Source: Takakia lepidozioides
Lineage: Eukaryota; Streptophyta; Takakiopsida; Takakiales; Takakiaceae
DNA length: 64,000 nt
Direction: 5' to 3'
Assembly: GCA_030704615.1 (NCBI GenBank)
Contig: CM060731.1
Location: 63,096,756 to 63,160,755, forward strand
In this document: positions 11,259 through 22,931 of the stretch, one piece after another
Numbering within the stretch: position 1 is the first letter of the stretch
Layout of the letters: every line of letters begins with the position of its first letter
Program-made: the position numbers and the translations under genes
Notes under the pieces: model-generated
What the model saw: the letters and a program-made list of their open reading frames with translations, nothing else
What the model was told of the DNA's origin: nothing
The model's database searches: none

Positions 11259-11831
11259 CTAACTTAGTCTTTCTCCACTTAAGTGATCATCTACTCCTGT
11301 GGCTGGTTCTCCTGTTGATAACCGTGACAAGTGATCCGCCACAAGATGCAGCCTCCCAGGCTTGTAAACAACCTCAAACTCAAACTCGTGCAAGATTATC
11401 AACCATCTTGCTATTCTTCTGCTTATCAGAGGTTTGTTTACCAGGTATATCAGAGCCTGGTGATCCACATAGAACATAAACTTCTTGCCCAACAGGTAAT
11501 GCCTGAATTTCTTCACTGCATAGATCATTGCCAATGCTTCTCTTTCCGTTGTGCTATAATTTCTTTCGGCATTGTTCATCAATTGGCTAGCATAGTACAC
11601 AGGTGAATCTATCATTCCTGTAACATTTTGGGCTAACACTGCTCCTAGTGTTTCTCTAGAAGCATCACAGTGAACATGAAATATTTCCTCTTTCTTCAGA
11701 AGTTTGCTCAATGGTGTTGCTATCTGTGCATACCGTCTGATAAATCTTCTGTAATAACTGGTTTGCCTCTTTATGATGAGCTTGATGTACTCGTACACAA
11801 TACTTCTACCAATATAAAACGCATTGGACAC
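11259..11831 (-). pseudogene. Ty3/gypsy reverse transcriptase C-terminus and RNase H fragment
   Basis: A 190-codon minus-strand frame carries YYRRFIRRYAQIATPLSKLL, the end of gypsy reverse transcriptase, followed almost at once by RNase H: HVHCDAS, STTEREALAMIYAVKKFRHY, FYVDHQALIYL and VADHLSRL. The four acidic RNase H residues (D in CDAS, E in TERE, D in VDH, D in VADH) are all present. About 45 residues normally found between the thumb block and the first RNase H Asp are missing, which indicates an internal deletion. There is no integrase next to it. The fragment lies tail-to-tail with the end of the CCDC22-like gene. Confidence 0.85.
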
Positions 11832-13209
11832 AAGCCTATTATAGTATCCAAAACCATAGCCAGTGCTTGTTCAATTTTCATGGGTTTTGAAATTAGTTAA
11901 CTCTCTCTCAAATGAAAGATCTCAATAAATCACAAAGCTTACAAAATGGTTGGTACTTCATTCTATATGTTTCTAACCACATTGCATTTCTAACCCTCAG
12001 GATAAAATGCTACACACTATTATGTATTGTTCTCCGGTTGTATTTCCACTACTCCCTTGACCACCTCTGCCTTATGTACTCACTAACCATGTACATACCA
12101 TGTATGTACTCAATAACCGTATATAACAACAGAAAAATTTGCAAGATTGAATCTATACATCATAAGTAAGCATTATTATTAATGTTTTGATTTGCAATAT
12201 GAAAAATGACATGAACAACTTACCTACTAGGAGGAACTTGCAAGCTGCCGGCGGTGACCAATGTTTTTCTTTGACAATCGCCACCGGGGCCACATATGTA
12301 AATTCTACCCCTAGCGCCCATGGGGCAAAAATAACAAAGAGAGGTAGAGGAGTGGCTATATAACCGGTGGCAGGGTTCAAAAGGTCCACGTAAGTCAGGC
12401 TCGTGATTATCAACTACTGCCCCTTTTTGGCGATTTTTTTCGATTTTTACCTTGTAGAAGTAGCTAACCCATTTTCCAGGTTGAAATCTGGCTATTTTTT
12501 CCCAGATAAAAAAATTGGTGTGATGAGCAACCTTCCCATCCATAAAGAGTGTCATTAGTGTGTTTTTTGTTTTTATTTGTTTGTTTGGTGTTTTTCTTTG
12601 GTTGGCTCTCTTGTAGAGAGAGACTTTGCGGAGACATGCAAGTCAAGGGAGAAAATGTGGTCAAAGGACCTTACACCGTGTCAAGGCGCTGATTGGTGTG
12701 TTGTGCTGAGTCATGCTCCCCACTCTTACCTTCCTCTTATGTTGTGCCAAAGCAAAGCATGAGAGCCAATTGCCCTTTGAGGCTTAACAGGATACTGAAC
12801 CGCCCAAGGCCATCTTGACATAAACTCCATTTTTTGTTTTTGTTTTTAAGAACAGGTGGATTGTAGCCCTGTTTGTTTGTTTGAAAAAAAAAATACGGAG
12901 GTAACTTTTGTAATTTAAAAAAAAAACAAATTGCAATGTGACAAGTGGACAACTTTCTTCCACATCACTCTGATGGTTTCTTTTGCAATCTGGAAAATGA
13001 GAGGAAACAGGAAACCCCTCCCACAAAGTTCTGCAATGGAGGTACAGAGCAACAAGAAGCTTTAGCACTCCACACTGTGATGTGAACCTTGCAAACAGCA
13101 AATCTCTCACCTCTCTAGTCACTTCACACATCTCTCCCGCCCTCCCATGTCCTGTGGCCCTCTTGCCAAATTCATTGGGTTGTCTCGACTAGTGTGATCA
13201 TATCTCAGA
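11832..13209. other. Intergenic stretch
   Basis: AT-rich spacer with no recognisable gene. A 111-codon minus-strand frame at 12220-12555 (WEKIARFQPGKWVSYFYKV) has protein-like composition but matches nothing I know. The sequence GGATTGTAGCCCTG near 12852 is also found near 45422, so a small relic of that dispersed repeat is present. The end of this stretch must contain the promoter of the DCC gene; I see no clear TATA box there. Confidence 0.4.
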
Positions 13210-15956
13210 ATGGGGTTGATGGCAGCCCTGCACTCCACTGCAATGCACAATGCCATATCTCCACTCCTCCGTGGGCATACCTGCGTTACATCAGGATCCG
13301 TGAACAGTATCCGTTCAATCTCCGTGCTCCCTACCCACCGGTTCGGTGCTTCCACAGCTAGAGCTCGCCATGGGGTGTCTCTACCTCATAGGAAATCTGC
13401 TGCCTTGTTCTTGTGTCTCTCATCTTCAGAGTCAAGCCCCTTGGCAACGAGCTCCAGCGACAAATCACGTAAGCTTCTTATTGCATAGTTTGTATTGCAC
13501 AAGTTTGGTCCAGCCGAGATTTCGCATGCTTTTCGTACCAGGCGTGCCTTCATTTCGATAGGAAGGTGCAAGTTCTCTAAGTTTACACCCATTTCCAGTT
13601 ATACATCTTATCTGCAGTTACATTATCATTCCAGTAACCGGCACTGCAGCCCTCTGTGAAAAGGACAACAGAGGCTTCAGGTGGTTTGTATGGTCAATTC
13701 TTGAGAGGACGTTCCGGGCTCTGTTTTGGTTAGAGTGACTTTCCATCTCCGTGTACCCATGTAGAGTTCCTCTATGTAGTTTCTGTAATGGTGCCCTGTC
13801 TCTCTACTCTCTGTGTATGTCTCTGAAAAAGATGGGTTTCAAGTCTGTGTTATTTATTTGGCCGGAGTCTTCTCTGTCTCCGATGTTTGTTGTTGTTGCT
13901 CTTTCTCTTTCTGTTCTCGGAGTTTCCCTTGGGCGTTATGCAGTTTTTTCCTCTCTTTCTTTTCTCTTGCAGGTGTGTCCTGTGAGGGAATTCGAGCTAT
14001 GGCGACGGAGACACCAGTGAAAGTGGAGACTGACGAGGCCAGCAGGGAAGGAGAAACGAGCCAGGAGACGACCTCCAGTGCCAGCAGCTGGAGGATCAAA
14101 ATGCTGTACGATGGCGAGTGCCCTCTTTGCATGCGAGAGGTCTGTAGATCACCAAGTTCGCGATCCTCATATACATTCTCATTGACTGGATCGGAATGTC
14201 TTGAGGACTGCTTAACACACAATTTGAAGACTCTATGGATGGTCTTGAACAGAATCGATCATTACACATTCGAAACCCTTGTATCTTCTGAGGACAATTC
14301 CTTGCGAGGGGACGAAACCTCTTCAAGCAGCTTGCTAAAGGGGTTTTTTCTCTGCAATAAACAAGTGATTACTAATTGCGGTAGTTTCCTCTGCCTCCCC
14401 AGGCACAGGTCCGGTGGTGATATGCTTAATACCAGTTGCTTGTTTGTGTCATCTGCAGACAAGTTGAAATTGAGAGTGAGGTGTGAATACTGCAGGTAAA
14501 CATGTTGGCAGAGAGAAACAAGACCTATGGGGCTATCAAGTTTGTGGACATTTCTGCAGATGATTACTTTCCAGAGGATCACAATGGAATAGACTTTGTG
14601 ACGGTAATTTGTTTCCCATACATCAGTCTGTCTGTGTCTTTCCCAGGCAGATTTGCAGTGAATTGCATTTTCATTTTCGTGTTCTCAAGGTTGCAAATGT
14701 TACAGCCAAGGAATTAACTGCTCTTTTGTGTGGGAACAGGCAATGGGGCGAGTTCATGCCATTCTTCCTGATGGAACAGTGCTTACCAATGTGTCGGTAG
14801 CTTCTCTATCTTGCTCTCTCTCCCTCTCTCTCGCTAGTACAGACATCAAGAACATAGTTCCTGCACGTCTGTTCAACAACTTTCAAAATCTCGAGGCTGA
14901 GCCTAAAGCCCTGGCCCTGTTGGGTTCTAACTTCTGGGCTGCTCACACACAGCAGATTGATGCTTGTGTGAAGGGCTTTTAAGGATTTCTGGAAAGCCCA
15001 AATTAATTGTTTATATCAAGACTATTGGCATGAGCTCACAGAGTTTTAGTCCATTCCCCTCTGTTTCAGTCCAAACTGGGTGCACCGTCTATGGCCACAA
15101 GGCTACAGCAATGGAAGTCTTATAAGTACATTCTTCTAATAAAGTTTGTTTTTGTCTCTCTTAACATGGTGAAGTATCACGCTGTGATGGAATGTCTCTG
15201 TCCCATGGAGAGGAAGTTTCTTTGTGAAGCCGAGTAAATCATGCCTATGTTCTGTGCATTGGCTGTGCAGGCCTTCAGACGATTGTATGAAGAAGTAGGG
15301 CTAGGATGGGTATATGCCATTACCAATTACCAGCCGGTCAGTATCCTCTCCTTATCTGCATAAACCAAGTTTGATAATGTTGCTTCTAATCCGAATTTTT
15401 GGACATGAACGCAGACTTGGTTTGGTTTCTTATTTGTATGTTGGGGTGGTGGATGTTACTTTGGATTCTGTGCCCATCAGGCACAGAGTGGGTTAAATGC
15501 AACCGTTTGAAGGGGTTGGTTAATTGAGCCAGACGATCTCTGGACATCACACACACACACAGAAAAACAGAAAGAGAAAGAAATGTTGGCTTGGGCATGC
15601 TGCATAGGCCCCTTGGGATACTGAATCTTCCAGAGTTTGACCAACTACTATGTGCAAAGCTTACATTCCAACTAGAACGCAGAGATTGGTTGCAGCACTG
15701 CGGCTCCAATTCTCTACCTGGAACAGATGTGACAATTTGGCTGTGTTTTTTAAAGAAATGTTATATGTGCTGACATTTGAACTCAATTTTCCAAGGCCGA
15801 ACCCTTGTGAGTGGCAACTCTTTCTGCATTTCTTCAGAGGGCTCGGAGTCTGCTAGTGACTGACTGACTGACTTATTGGGCTTATTGTGCAGTGGGCGAG
15901 CTTGGCAGACGCCGCCTACTCCTTTTGGGCCAAATACCGGTTGCCAGTAACAGGTG

Positions 15957-15998
<42 letters not shown>

Positions 15999-17584
15999 CA
16001 TGTTGCCTTGCCAGTTTGTGACATGGATTAGGACCTCAAGGATGATCTGAATGGCCTACCTACCGTCGGCACTAGACTGAAATTTAAAGTCAGGGTGGGG
16101 AGTCTACCTTTGAGCAATAAACAGACGCAGAGAGGAAAGGGAGATTGTGAATGCCCAATGGCAGGCGGCCTGAAGACAAAATCTGGTACAATGTCTGGGA
16201 TATTTTCATCAGAGAGCGAACCTCTGCAGGACCATCAGGATCGCAGTCCTTGCACATCTGTTCACCAACTTTCAAATTTTTGAGGCTGGGTTTAAAGCCC
16301 TGGCCCTGTTGGGTCTGATTGCTGGGCAGCTCACACACAGCAGATCAATGCTTGTGTGAAGGGAGTTTTAGAGGAAATCTGGAATGCCCAAACCAATTGT
16401 TTATACTACGGTCAGTCCCGCTACTGGAGTGAGCCTCTCACAAAGGTAGTGTCTGTTCCCCCTTGTTCTGCCAAACTGGGTGCAGGGTCTATGGCCACAA
16501 GGCTATGGAAAACAACATCTCATGAGTCCATTCTCCATGCTGCCTCTTACTTACATGGTCGTCTCATGAGTACACCCTCTTTTCATGGTGCCATGGGGCC
16601 AAGTGGCCACCTGTGGATGTCATGAAGTTTAATTTTTCCTTTCTTTCTTCTCTCTCCGTCACTCTCTTTCTCTCCAGTGTTATGCCTAAACTGGGCCGGG
16701 GTCCTTTGGCCACAAGGCTATGGCAAACAACGTCTTATGAGTACATTCTCTTTCTCCCCATGAATTTTGGGGGAAAGGGTTCACTCTTCAACTCTTTTCA
16801 AGCATGCAAATGGAATGCCATACATGGACCAACTGCAGTCTTCCCCCGACCCACCCCCGCTGCTCACCAAGAGACAAAATTGGTACCTTCCTCTATCCTA
16901 CAAACCATTTGGAGCTAGTTGGTAGTGCAAATGTTTCCTAGAAAATATGGCATCTCTTAGGAGCACACCACACTATAAATACACTGTCTAACCATCCACT
17001 CAAGATACTTGCAACAGAGGGATACTCAGTTGAGGAGAACTTCAAACTACTTGCCAGGTTTAGCAGCTTCTGAGACTTGACCACGGTGCCCCTTATCTAT
17101 GGTCAAGGTATTGGAAAGCACAGTGAAGGAGCTATTGTCAGTCACATGCATCTGGTATGGGAGCTAGACATAAGCCTACCTGTTTCCTAGCCGTTCCTAA
17201 CATTATATCTGCAATTATCTGTTGTCTCGCAGGGCGACCACCACTGGCTGAAATTTTGGAGGAGAAACGGCGAAAAAGGGTAGGTGTCCCTTCCTTCTTG
17301 ATCATCAGCTGCTATTTATGTCCGTAATTGACGATAATAGAGGTTACAGTTGAGCTTGAAATAAATTTGCAGATGCTGGAGCCTGGCAGTCACATGCCAG
17401 AGGCATCACAGTGTACATGAAATACCACATGCCAGGATGTAGCTCACTCAGTTGGGTGAGTAACTCACTAGGGATTTGTCTTCATACACTCAGCCAAGAT
17501 GTGAGAGGTTCACTGCCATTTTTTCTGCAGGAGGAAGCTGAAGTTTGTGATATAACCAATCGCCGGTGTCGCACCGAAGAGTAA
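13210..17584 (+). CDS. DCC/DUF393 thiol-disulfide oxidoreductase family protein, probably plastid-targeted
   Basis: Eight coding exons join in frame with GT-AG borders: 13210-13468, 13973-14139, 14496-14603, 14740-14796, 15271-15336, 15893-15953, 17233-17279 and 17531-17584, giving 272 residues. The first exon is rich in Ser, Ala and Arg with few acidic residues, like a chloroplast transit peptide. The second ends in the family signature LYDGECPLC, whose C-P-L-C pair is the putative redox site. Then follow GAIKFVDISADDY, AMGRVHAILPDGT, AFRRLYEEVGLGWVYAI, WASLADAAYSFWAKYR and GRPPLAEILEEKRRK, all in the order known from plant DUF393 proteins. The last exon adds a short Cys-containing tail. No frameshift or stop is present, so the gene looks functional. 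Dispersed repeats sit in the introns after exons four and six. Substrate and partners of the plant family are not well established. Confidence 0.9.
14862..15130 (+). repeat. Dispersed repeat family, copy 2 (intron of the DCC gene)
   Basis: It shares with copy 1 the blocks CTCGAGGCTGAGCCTAAAGC, GGGCTGCTCACACACAGCAG, TGTGTGAAGGGCTTT and GGCCACAAGGCTACAGCAA. It lies in the intron between the exons ending at 14796 and starting at 15271, in the sense orientation, and leaves both splice sites intact. Confidence 0.85.
15958..15995. repeat. CT dinucleotide microsatellite
   Basis: About 19 uninterrupted CT units start a few bases downstream of the donor of the DCC exon ending at 15953. The position makes this pyrimidine tract an immediate intronic neighbour of a splice site, and it is likely polymorphic. 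Confidence 0.95.
16230..16760 (+). repeat. Dispersed repeat family, copies 3 and 4 (intron of the DCC gene)
   Basis: A full copy spans about 16230-16525 (TTGAGGCTGGGTTTAAAGCC, CAGCTCACACACAGCAGATC, GGCCACAAGGCTATGGAAAA). A 3'-only partial copy spans about 16678-16760 (CTAAACTGGGCCGGGGTCC, GGCCACAAGGCTATGGCAAA). Both are in the intron between the exons ending at 15953 and starting at 17233. The intron is one of the longest of the gene, apparently because of these insertions. Confidence 0.8.
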
Positions 17585-19026
17585 GACGATGATTACAAGT
17601 AGCAAGAGGAAGACATAGGTAATTAGGCTTCATGTCCTGACTATTCATTCTTGTCCCAATGCATCTGGGACACCGAGCATGGACTTCAGAGTAGTTCAAA
17701 TTATTATATTTACATCATGTGGATCCCACCCACATTTCGAGTACAGGGAAGAGGGGTCTTAAATCCACCGTGTCCCTATCGCTCTTCCTTGTTTTCCTGA
17801 TCGGTGGCCAACGCTTCTCCATCCTTGTCACTAATTCCCTTGGTGGTATTTGCAAGGATGTGGTATCATAAGTGCTCAAACTTGAAGCTCAAACCTGGGG
17901 GCTCCTCACTTTTCCAATTTGTTAATGTCAAATAAGGTCCGACCAATTGCCCTGGATGAAGCCTGTTAAAAGTGACCAAATTCACAGTAGCTCAGGCCTG
18001 GCCCTAGAGATCTGGGTAGTGATATGTACCCAACTTTGGCATGGTAATGCCCATTCAGCCGGGCACTCACCCAATGCATCTTGCTGTGGGGTGCAGGCTA
18101 CGGGCAGCTCTGCTGTGGGGGGGTGGAGTTGGATCCCATGGGTCAAACACAGCTCATAAATATAAAACAGACATATACAGCGTAACTGGCAAAGCAAAGG
18201 AGCTCCAATGACTGTCGGATTGCGAAAGAAATGTTGCAGCTGGGTCTAATTCCCTGTTGGTGATTGCCCACACAATGCCCTTCATTGCAACTACCTGGCT
18301 TCAAACCTTCGCAACCACATTTTCCTCCTTTTCGGCCTATCCTTCAACTAACAAACACATAGTTCAATTCTATGTTGTCTTAGAGATTCCATTGGAAGAA
18401 TGGCTTGCTAGCATGCAACTTCCCCAAGGAGGAATACCACATGCAGCCTAGTTGCCAACAAGAGTAATACACTATAGCCATCGTCTTCGGAGCTTGTGCA
18501 AACAATGGCCAGAGCTATGGCAGCATGCGCTTGTGCTTTCCCTCATATTCATGTGGGTATCTCATTTTACAACGTCTTCACGAATCTGCACAGCGACTTC
18601 AATTCAAAATTCGAAGGACTCTCCTGGTCCCCTTCTAATGCTGACGACTCCAAAAAATTACACGGAGTTTATGGATAAAGGTGCTATAGCAGTTCAGTGT
18701 GTCATACACAGAATGTTGGGAGATTTCTGTACCGTAGCAATCTAGCCAAATGCATTGAGCTGATCTTTATAACGTCATTAATCGAAAGAGATAAGCAGTT
18801 AAGAGTTTAGATTCCTTCACTGCTGGACATGTCTGTACAATAGAGGAGCCCCCTGAGGGGACGGTGAGGTAAGCTGTGACAGTATGTAGCACAGTGCGTC
18901 GTGATTGTGAGCGGACGTTCAGCGACGCCGCTCCACTCGGAGAGCACGTCGTATGTCAGAGCCCATGTGCGATCCTTTATTGCCCTGCCTTGCCGCTCTT
19001 CTCAAAGCTTTGTCACCGCTTTGCAT
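17585..19026. other. Intergenic stretch between the DCC and RALF genes
   Basis: No gene, clear repeat or RNA is recognised. Several short open frames (for example around 18257-18745) have no recognisable motif and no supporting splice context. The last few hundred bases are the upstream region of the RALF gene. Confidence 0.4.
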
Positions 19027-19032
19027 TATAAG
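19027..19032 (+). promoter_or_regulatory. Probable TATA box of the RALF gene
   Basis: TATAAG in the context GCATTATAAGCC lies about 265 bp before the start codon, which would give a 5' leader of roughly 230 bases. This is a match by position and sequence only. Confidence 0.5.
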
Positions 19033-19292
19033 CCTCTCTACCGCCTTTAAGCATCAGCATCAGCTTTTGCTAAGTGCAACGTCTGTCACAAGCGATTGAT
19101 TTGGTGTGGTGAAATTGCTGGGACAGTACGCGAGATTGTCAAAACATCTGACAGCCTGTCTTCCCTCGCAGGGCAAGCTCCCCCTGTACTTCCACTCCTG
19201 AGACTCTGCTCGAGAGCTGCTGAAGTTAGGTTTTGTTAGTGATTTGAGATCAGATCTGTGCAAAGGAGAGCGTGTTTGAGGTTTGTTAAAAA

Positions 19293-19667
19293 ATGGGTTG
19301 TCTGGGAAGACGATCGTCTGCTCTCGCCTCCTTCTGTGTTGTGGTCTCTCTTCTCTTAATGGCAGACTTTGCCGTTGCCGGGAGTCAGCTGGAGGACGCT
19401 CCTCCCATGTTCACAGAGCTCGCAAACTCCAGTGAGATGTACTCGGAATTCGGGGTGGGGGGAATGCTAGGATCGAAGGAGACCATGCGACGGATGTTGG
19501 CTGGGTCAGGGTACTTCATAAGCTACGGCTCTCTCTCTGCGAACCGAGTTCCATGCCCAGCTGGGTCAGGCAGGTCTTACTACACGAATAACTGCGACTC
19601 GACCAACTCTCCTGTCAGGCCGTATACAAGGGGCTGCACGGCCATCACACACTGTGCTAGAGGCTAA
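19293..19667 (+). CDS. RALF-like secreted signalling peptide precursor
   Basis: RALF peptides are secreted hormones that bind FERONIA-type receptor kinases and LLG co-receptors and affect wall pH and growth. This intronless 124-residue precursor has an N-terminal signal peptide (hydrophobic core about residues 11-28), an acidic propeptide, the site-1 protease motif RRML at 66-69, and a mature part starting near Ala70. The mature part has ISYGSL at 76-81 (the Y-I-S-Y receptor-binding region, here Y-F-I-S-Y), VPC, SYY, RPYTRGC and AITHC. Four cysteines at 88, 101, 115 and 121 are spaced as in the family. Length and layout are typical and nothing is broken. The Phe inserted before I-S-Y and the long first loop (twelve residues between Cys1 and Cys2) are mild deviations. 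Confidence 0.93.
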   Translation: MGCLGRRSSALASFCVVVSLLLMADFAVAGSQLEDAPPMFTELANSSEMYSEFGVGGMLGSKETMRRMLAGSGYFISYGSLSANRVPCPAGSGRSYYTNNCDSTNSPVRPYTRGCTAITHCARG

Positions 19668-20842
19668 CTCGACATTTCAGAGGTTGGTGTCTACCTCTCT
19701 GCCACTCAATGTCTGCATCATGTGCGTAACCCCGTTAGAGTAGAGCCCTATCTAGCAGATAGTACAGCTGTGAAGTTTCATTTTGCGATTGTGAAGACTT
19801 GTTTGGGGGTACAGCCCGCATTCATCTTGGCCGCAAAGCTTCGGGATGGCGTTGATGTCAAAGCGTTATACTGTGACAACTGCTTTTTCTAGCCTCTTGT
19901 CTTCCCTTCCCCACCTTCTCGACCTTCCTCTCTTGCCCCCTCTATATCTCATGCACGCTGGGGTAGTAAGAACACAAGGCTACGGCAAGTATGGTGTAAT
20001 ATATGTTCAGTGCGTTGGCTTGGGCTGTACTTGTCTCCGTGTCTGTGATGATTAAAAATGTGACGCTACTGTTTCGTGTGTCATCGGGCTGGAAGGCCAT
20101 GGCAAGGTAGCATTGTAAAATATGAAAATACAGAAATCCATCCCCCCCACCCCCTCCTCCCCCATGCAGCATTTTCCGTTTCTCCACCAAGATTAGTCTT
20201 ACTTCTGGGGGGGAGCATTCACTGAAAAGCAGTGCATAGTTCCTATGGCTCGATAGCAATGGCATGCAACTTTTGTTAGTAAGGACTTGTGCCCTTACCT
20301 CCTGCGCCCTTCCTGCCTTAGCCTACTCTCCACAAAGTTTTCACTTCTTGTGTGAGTGTTCGATGATTGCAGTGGTGGGGCTCTCCTCTCTCCCCTGTCA
20401 CGATGATCAATGGGCCAACCAAGTTTGTCACATGACCCTCTTTGATCAGAGTGCTCCATCTCCAAACAAGGGTCAAGATTCAATCCTATCTACCTCTGAA
20501 AGATTTCCACTTTTTGGAGCTGCATTGGTGCATTGTGAGCTGGAGTTCAGTGTAAGTTCTGCTGGAGTCTTCCTTCTTGCCTCAGAAAGTAATCACATGA
20601 TATTTCATCTCAACCGGAGGCGCTGTTAGCAACTTTTCGAATGAAATGCAAGTGGCTGCAGTGTTCTGGACAAGAGTTGATCCCTTGCATTGTAGGAAGA
20701 ACTCCCCATCATAGTGGTTCAAGCCAACACATGAACACTTGGTTATGTATTATTCTTTTTTAGGTTCATCCCAGGTGCTGTGAGGATAAGAGTGATCTGA
20801 GCAGTCAGGACCCACTATGCTTGGAGCCCGTAGGAGGGGTCA
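19668..20842. other. Downstream region of the RALF gene and intergenic spacer
   Basis: It starts with the 3' untranslated region of the RALF gene. ACAAGGCTACGGCAAGTATG near 19973 resembles the 3' block of the dispersed repeat family. No gene is supported. Confidence 0.4.
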
Positions 20843-21249
20843 GAGCATCCCCACCCTACAGTGAACCCAGCACGCCAACGGAATATCAGGGTGTGGTGGG
20901 CGGGAAAACGTCCACACCCTTGCACCGAACCCTATATCCCATGAAAAGCGGGCATTGAATTTCCTTCCGTGCACTGAACCCGAGCGCCCTATTCAGGGCC
21001 CCGAATAAGCCCCTGAATCTAAGTCAATGCGACCATGCCCAGGTCTAACGCGTGCGTGTCAGCAGCTTGGCAATGAGCACAGCCCCTCCTGCCAATGGGA
21101 GCCGAGCTGTGCAGGGACAGCGTGGGGGATTCAGGGGCAAGGGTGTGCGCGAGGAGGGGCTGCCTTGCCACAGAACCCAACAGGCCCTGAATCGATCACG
21201 TAATTTTGGCGATACAGAGAGTCTTTCGGGCTCAAGGGTGGGGATGCTC
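20843..21249. mobile_element. Harbinger-like MITE, 407 bp, with TCA target duplication
   Basis: The ends are 15-bp perfect inverted repeats, GAGCATCCCCACCCT at 20843-20857 and its complement at 21235-21249. The element is flanked on both sides by TCA (20840-20842 and 21250-21252), a three-base duplication as made by PIF/Harbinger transposases, although TTA or TAA is the usual choice. The interior is GC-rich, contains no transposase and has only low-complexity open frames. Small size plus inverted ends makes it non-autonomous. Confidence 0.75.
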
Positions 21250-21334
21250 TCACCCTGGGTGGCCACACTACCTGCTGTGTGCTTGGCAGTTAGTCTCAGG
21301 TCTGTTTCCGCGTCTAAAAACTTGGAACTAAGGG

Positions 21335-21755
21335 TTTTAAGCCTGTGGAGTCTTTCCCAGCTTGAGCTCATTGAGCTTTGGGAGTTTGCAACTGGATTTA
21401 ATTACTTCTCGAGTCACTGAAGATGTCTGTTGAGGTCTGGTGCACTCAGTCACGTCACAATATGGTAAGGAAAAACCATGCCTGCCCCTGCCTGCAAAAT
21501 GAACTCCCCATGTGTTGTGGTAGACACAAGGCACTGCTCTTTTGAAACATCTTTTCTCCAATTACTTTCTGATTTTATTAGTTTACAGGACTTGTCAAGC
21601 TTCAGCTTTCACCTGTTGTAATCTTCTCTTGTTCTGCAGATCTGTTGTCCTTGTGCTTGGATGTCTACACCAAGGCCTCAAGTGCTGGAATTCACTGTTG
21701 CTGGAGCTCACTGCTCTCACATTCTGATTGGTGTTGAATAGCTAGCAGTCAGCTG

Positions 21756-21796
<41 letters not shown>

Positions 21797-22010
21797 GTGT
21801 ATCATGTGTAGGTGAGCAAGTGGTCCACATGGAAAAATGGGATGCAACAGTGTGAGATTCAGGACTCTGCTTCATCTACGACCACTGTAGATTGCTCAAA
21901 TTGAGGAAGAGTTCTTTGGTGATTAATTTGCATCTGAGAGCTCTTTAACTTTCTTGACATGGATATTCTTTAAAAGCCAATTTTCAATTAGAAGAGTATT
22001 GAAGCTCAAA
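21335..22010 (+). repeat. Segmental duplication, copy A
   Basis: It matches 23215-23945 in the same orientation through several blocks: AGCTTGAGCTC(A/G)TTGAGCTTTG, GTTTGCAACTGGATTTAATT, TTGTTGCTGGAGCTCACTGC-like, and a GA microsatellite. The copies differ by small indels. The copy pair encloses the tandem 163-bp repeat and the tRNA-Tyr gene. Confidence 0.85.
21759..21794. repeat. GA dinucleotide microsatellite
   Basis: About 18 GA units. The corresponding point of copy B (23703-23728) has a shorter GA run, so the tract has changed length since the duplication. Confidence 0.9.
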
Positions 22011-22094
22011 CAGACTGCCTTTCCAATGTTTTGCTGACCATTTTTTGTCATAATACTGTAATTTTGAGACCTTATTCACACCATAGTTCTTTAA

Positions 22095-22229
22095 GGAATC
22101 ATGAATACCAACATCCTTATCTGCCCAACTAATCTCAGTCTTCGCGAACCTTCTCTTGTGACTTGATGTTCACGCAGTGTTCAGAGGGGTCTTCAGCAGA
22201 TCTTGAGCCATGGACCTTGTGTGAAAACT
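22095..22229 (+). repeat. Inverted-repeat arm, partner at 23999-24133
   Basis: GGAATCATGAATACCAACAT through CTTCAGCAGATCTTGAGCCA is found as its reverse complement at 23999-24133. The duplication around it is otherwise direct, so this part was inverted in one copy. Confidence 0.85.
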
Positions 22230-22363
22230 AATCAACCGACATGGCCTCAACAATGTCCCTAGTCTGTGGATAATCTTTATGTAAAGAACAGCAGCAAGCA
22301 CTATGATGATTTGTCTGCCGCATGGACACCCCTTCTTCAGAAATTTTTATCAGTTCTGCTATC

Positions 22364-22690
22364 CAATTTCTGCCTGCTTGATGGATCAAAGATTCACACC
22401 ATTGTCACATGCCCCCGCAGACAGAAGTCAGCTCACAAACCTTACACCCAAACCACAATGACAGTTGTGAAACCAGAGTGTGAGAGAAACCTCAAGCAAC
22501 CTTCATGGCCTTCGTGTGGACGGAACAAATTTCTGCCTGCTTGATCGATCAAAGATTCACACCATTGTCACATGCCCCTGCAGACAGAAGTCAGCTCACA
22601 AACCTTACACCCAAATCACAATGACAGTTGTGAAACCAGAGTGCGAGAGGAACCTCAGGCAACCTTCATGCCTTCGTGTGGTCGGAACAA
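22364..22690. repeat. Two tandem ~163-bp units
   Basis: Units of about 22364-22526 and 22527-22690 share CAAATTTCTGCCTGCTTGAT, AAGATTCACACCATTGTCAC and CAAACCTTACACCCAAA with few differences. A frame stays open across part of both units, but the product has no recognisable motif. Confidence 0.85.
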
Positions 22691-22931
22691 ATTGCGTGCT
22701 GCAAAAGCTTTGGCAATGTGTCCATCAATTGTTGCATAAGTGTCTTGACTCTGCTGCTGCTTTGATTTTCCTTAAGCAGAGTCACAGTGTAACTCTGTTT
22801 GAAGGTGGGAAGGGAGGTCTGTTTGAGGTTGCACTGTGTCCTTGACTCTGCTGCACAGGTTCACAGTGTTATTATAGGAACCAAAAATAAAAGCCACAAT
22901 TGAAACACGTGTTCTGCCCCATGCAGTGAAG

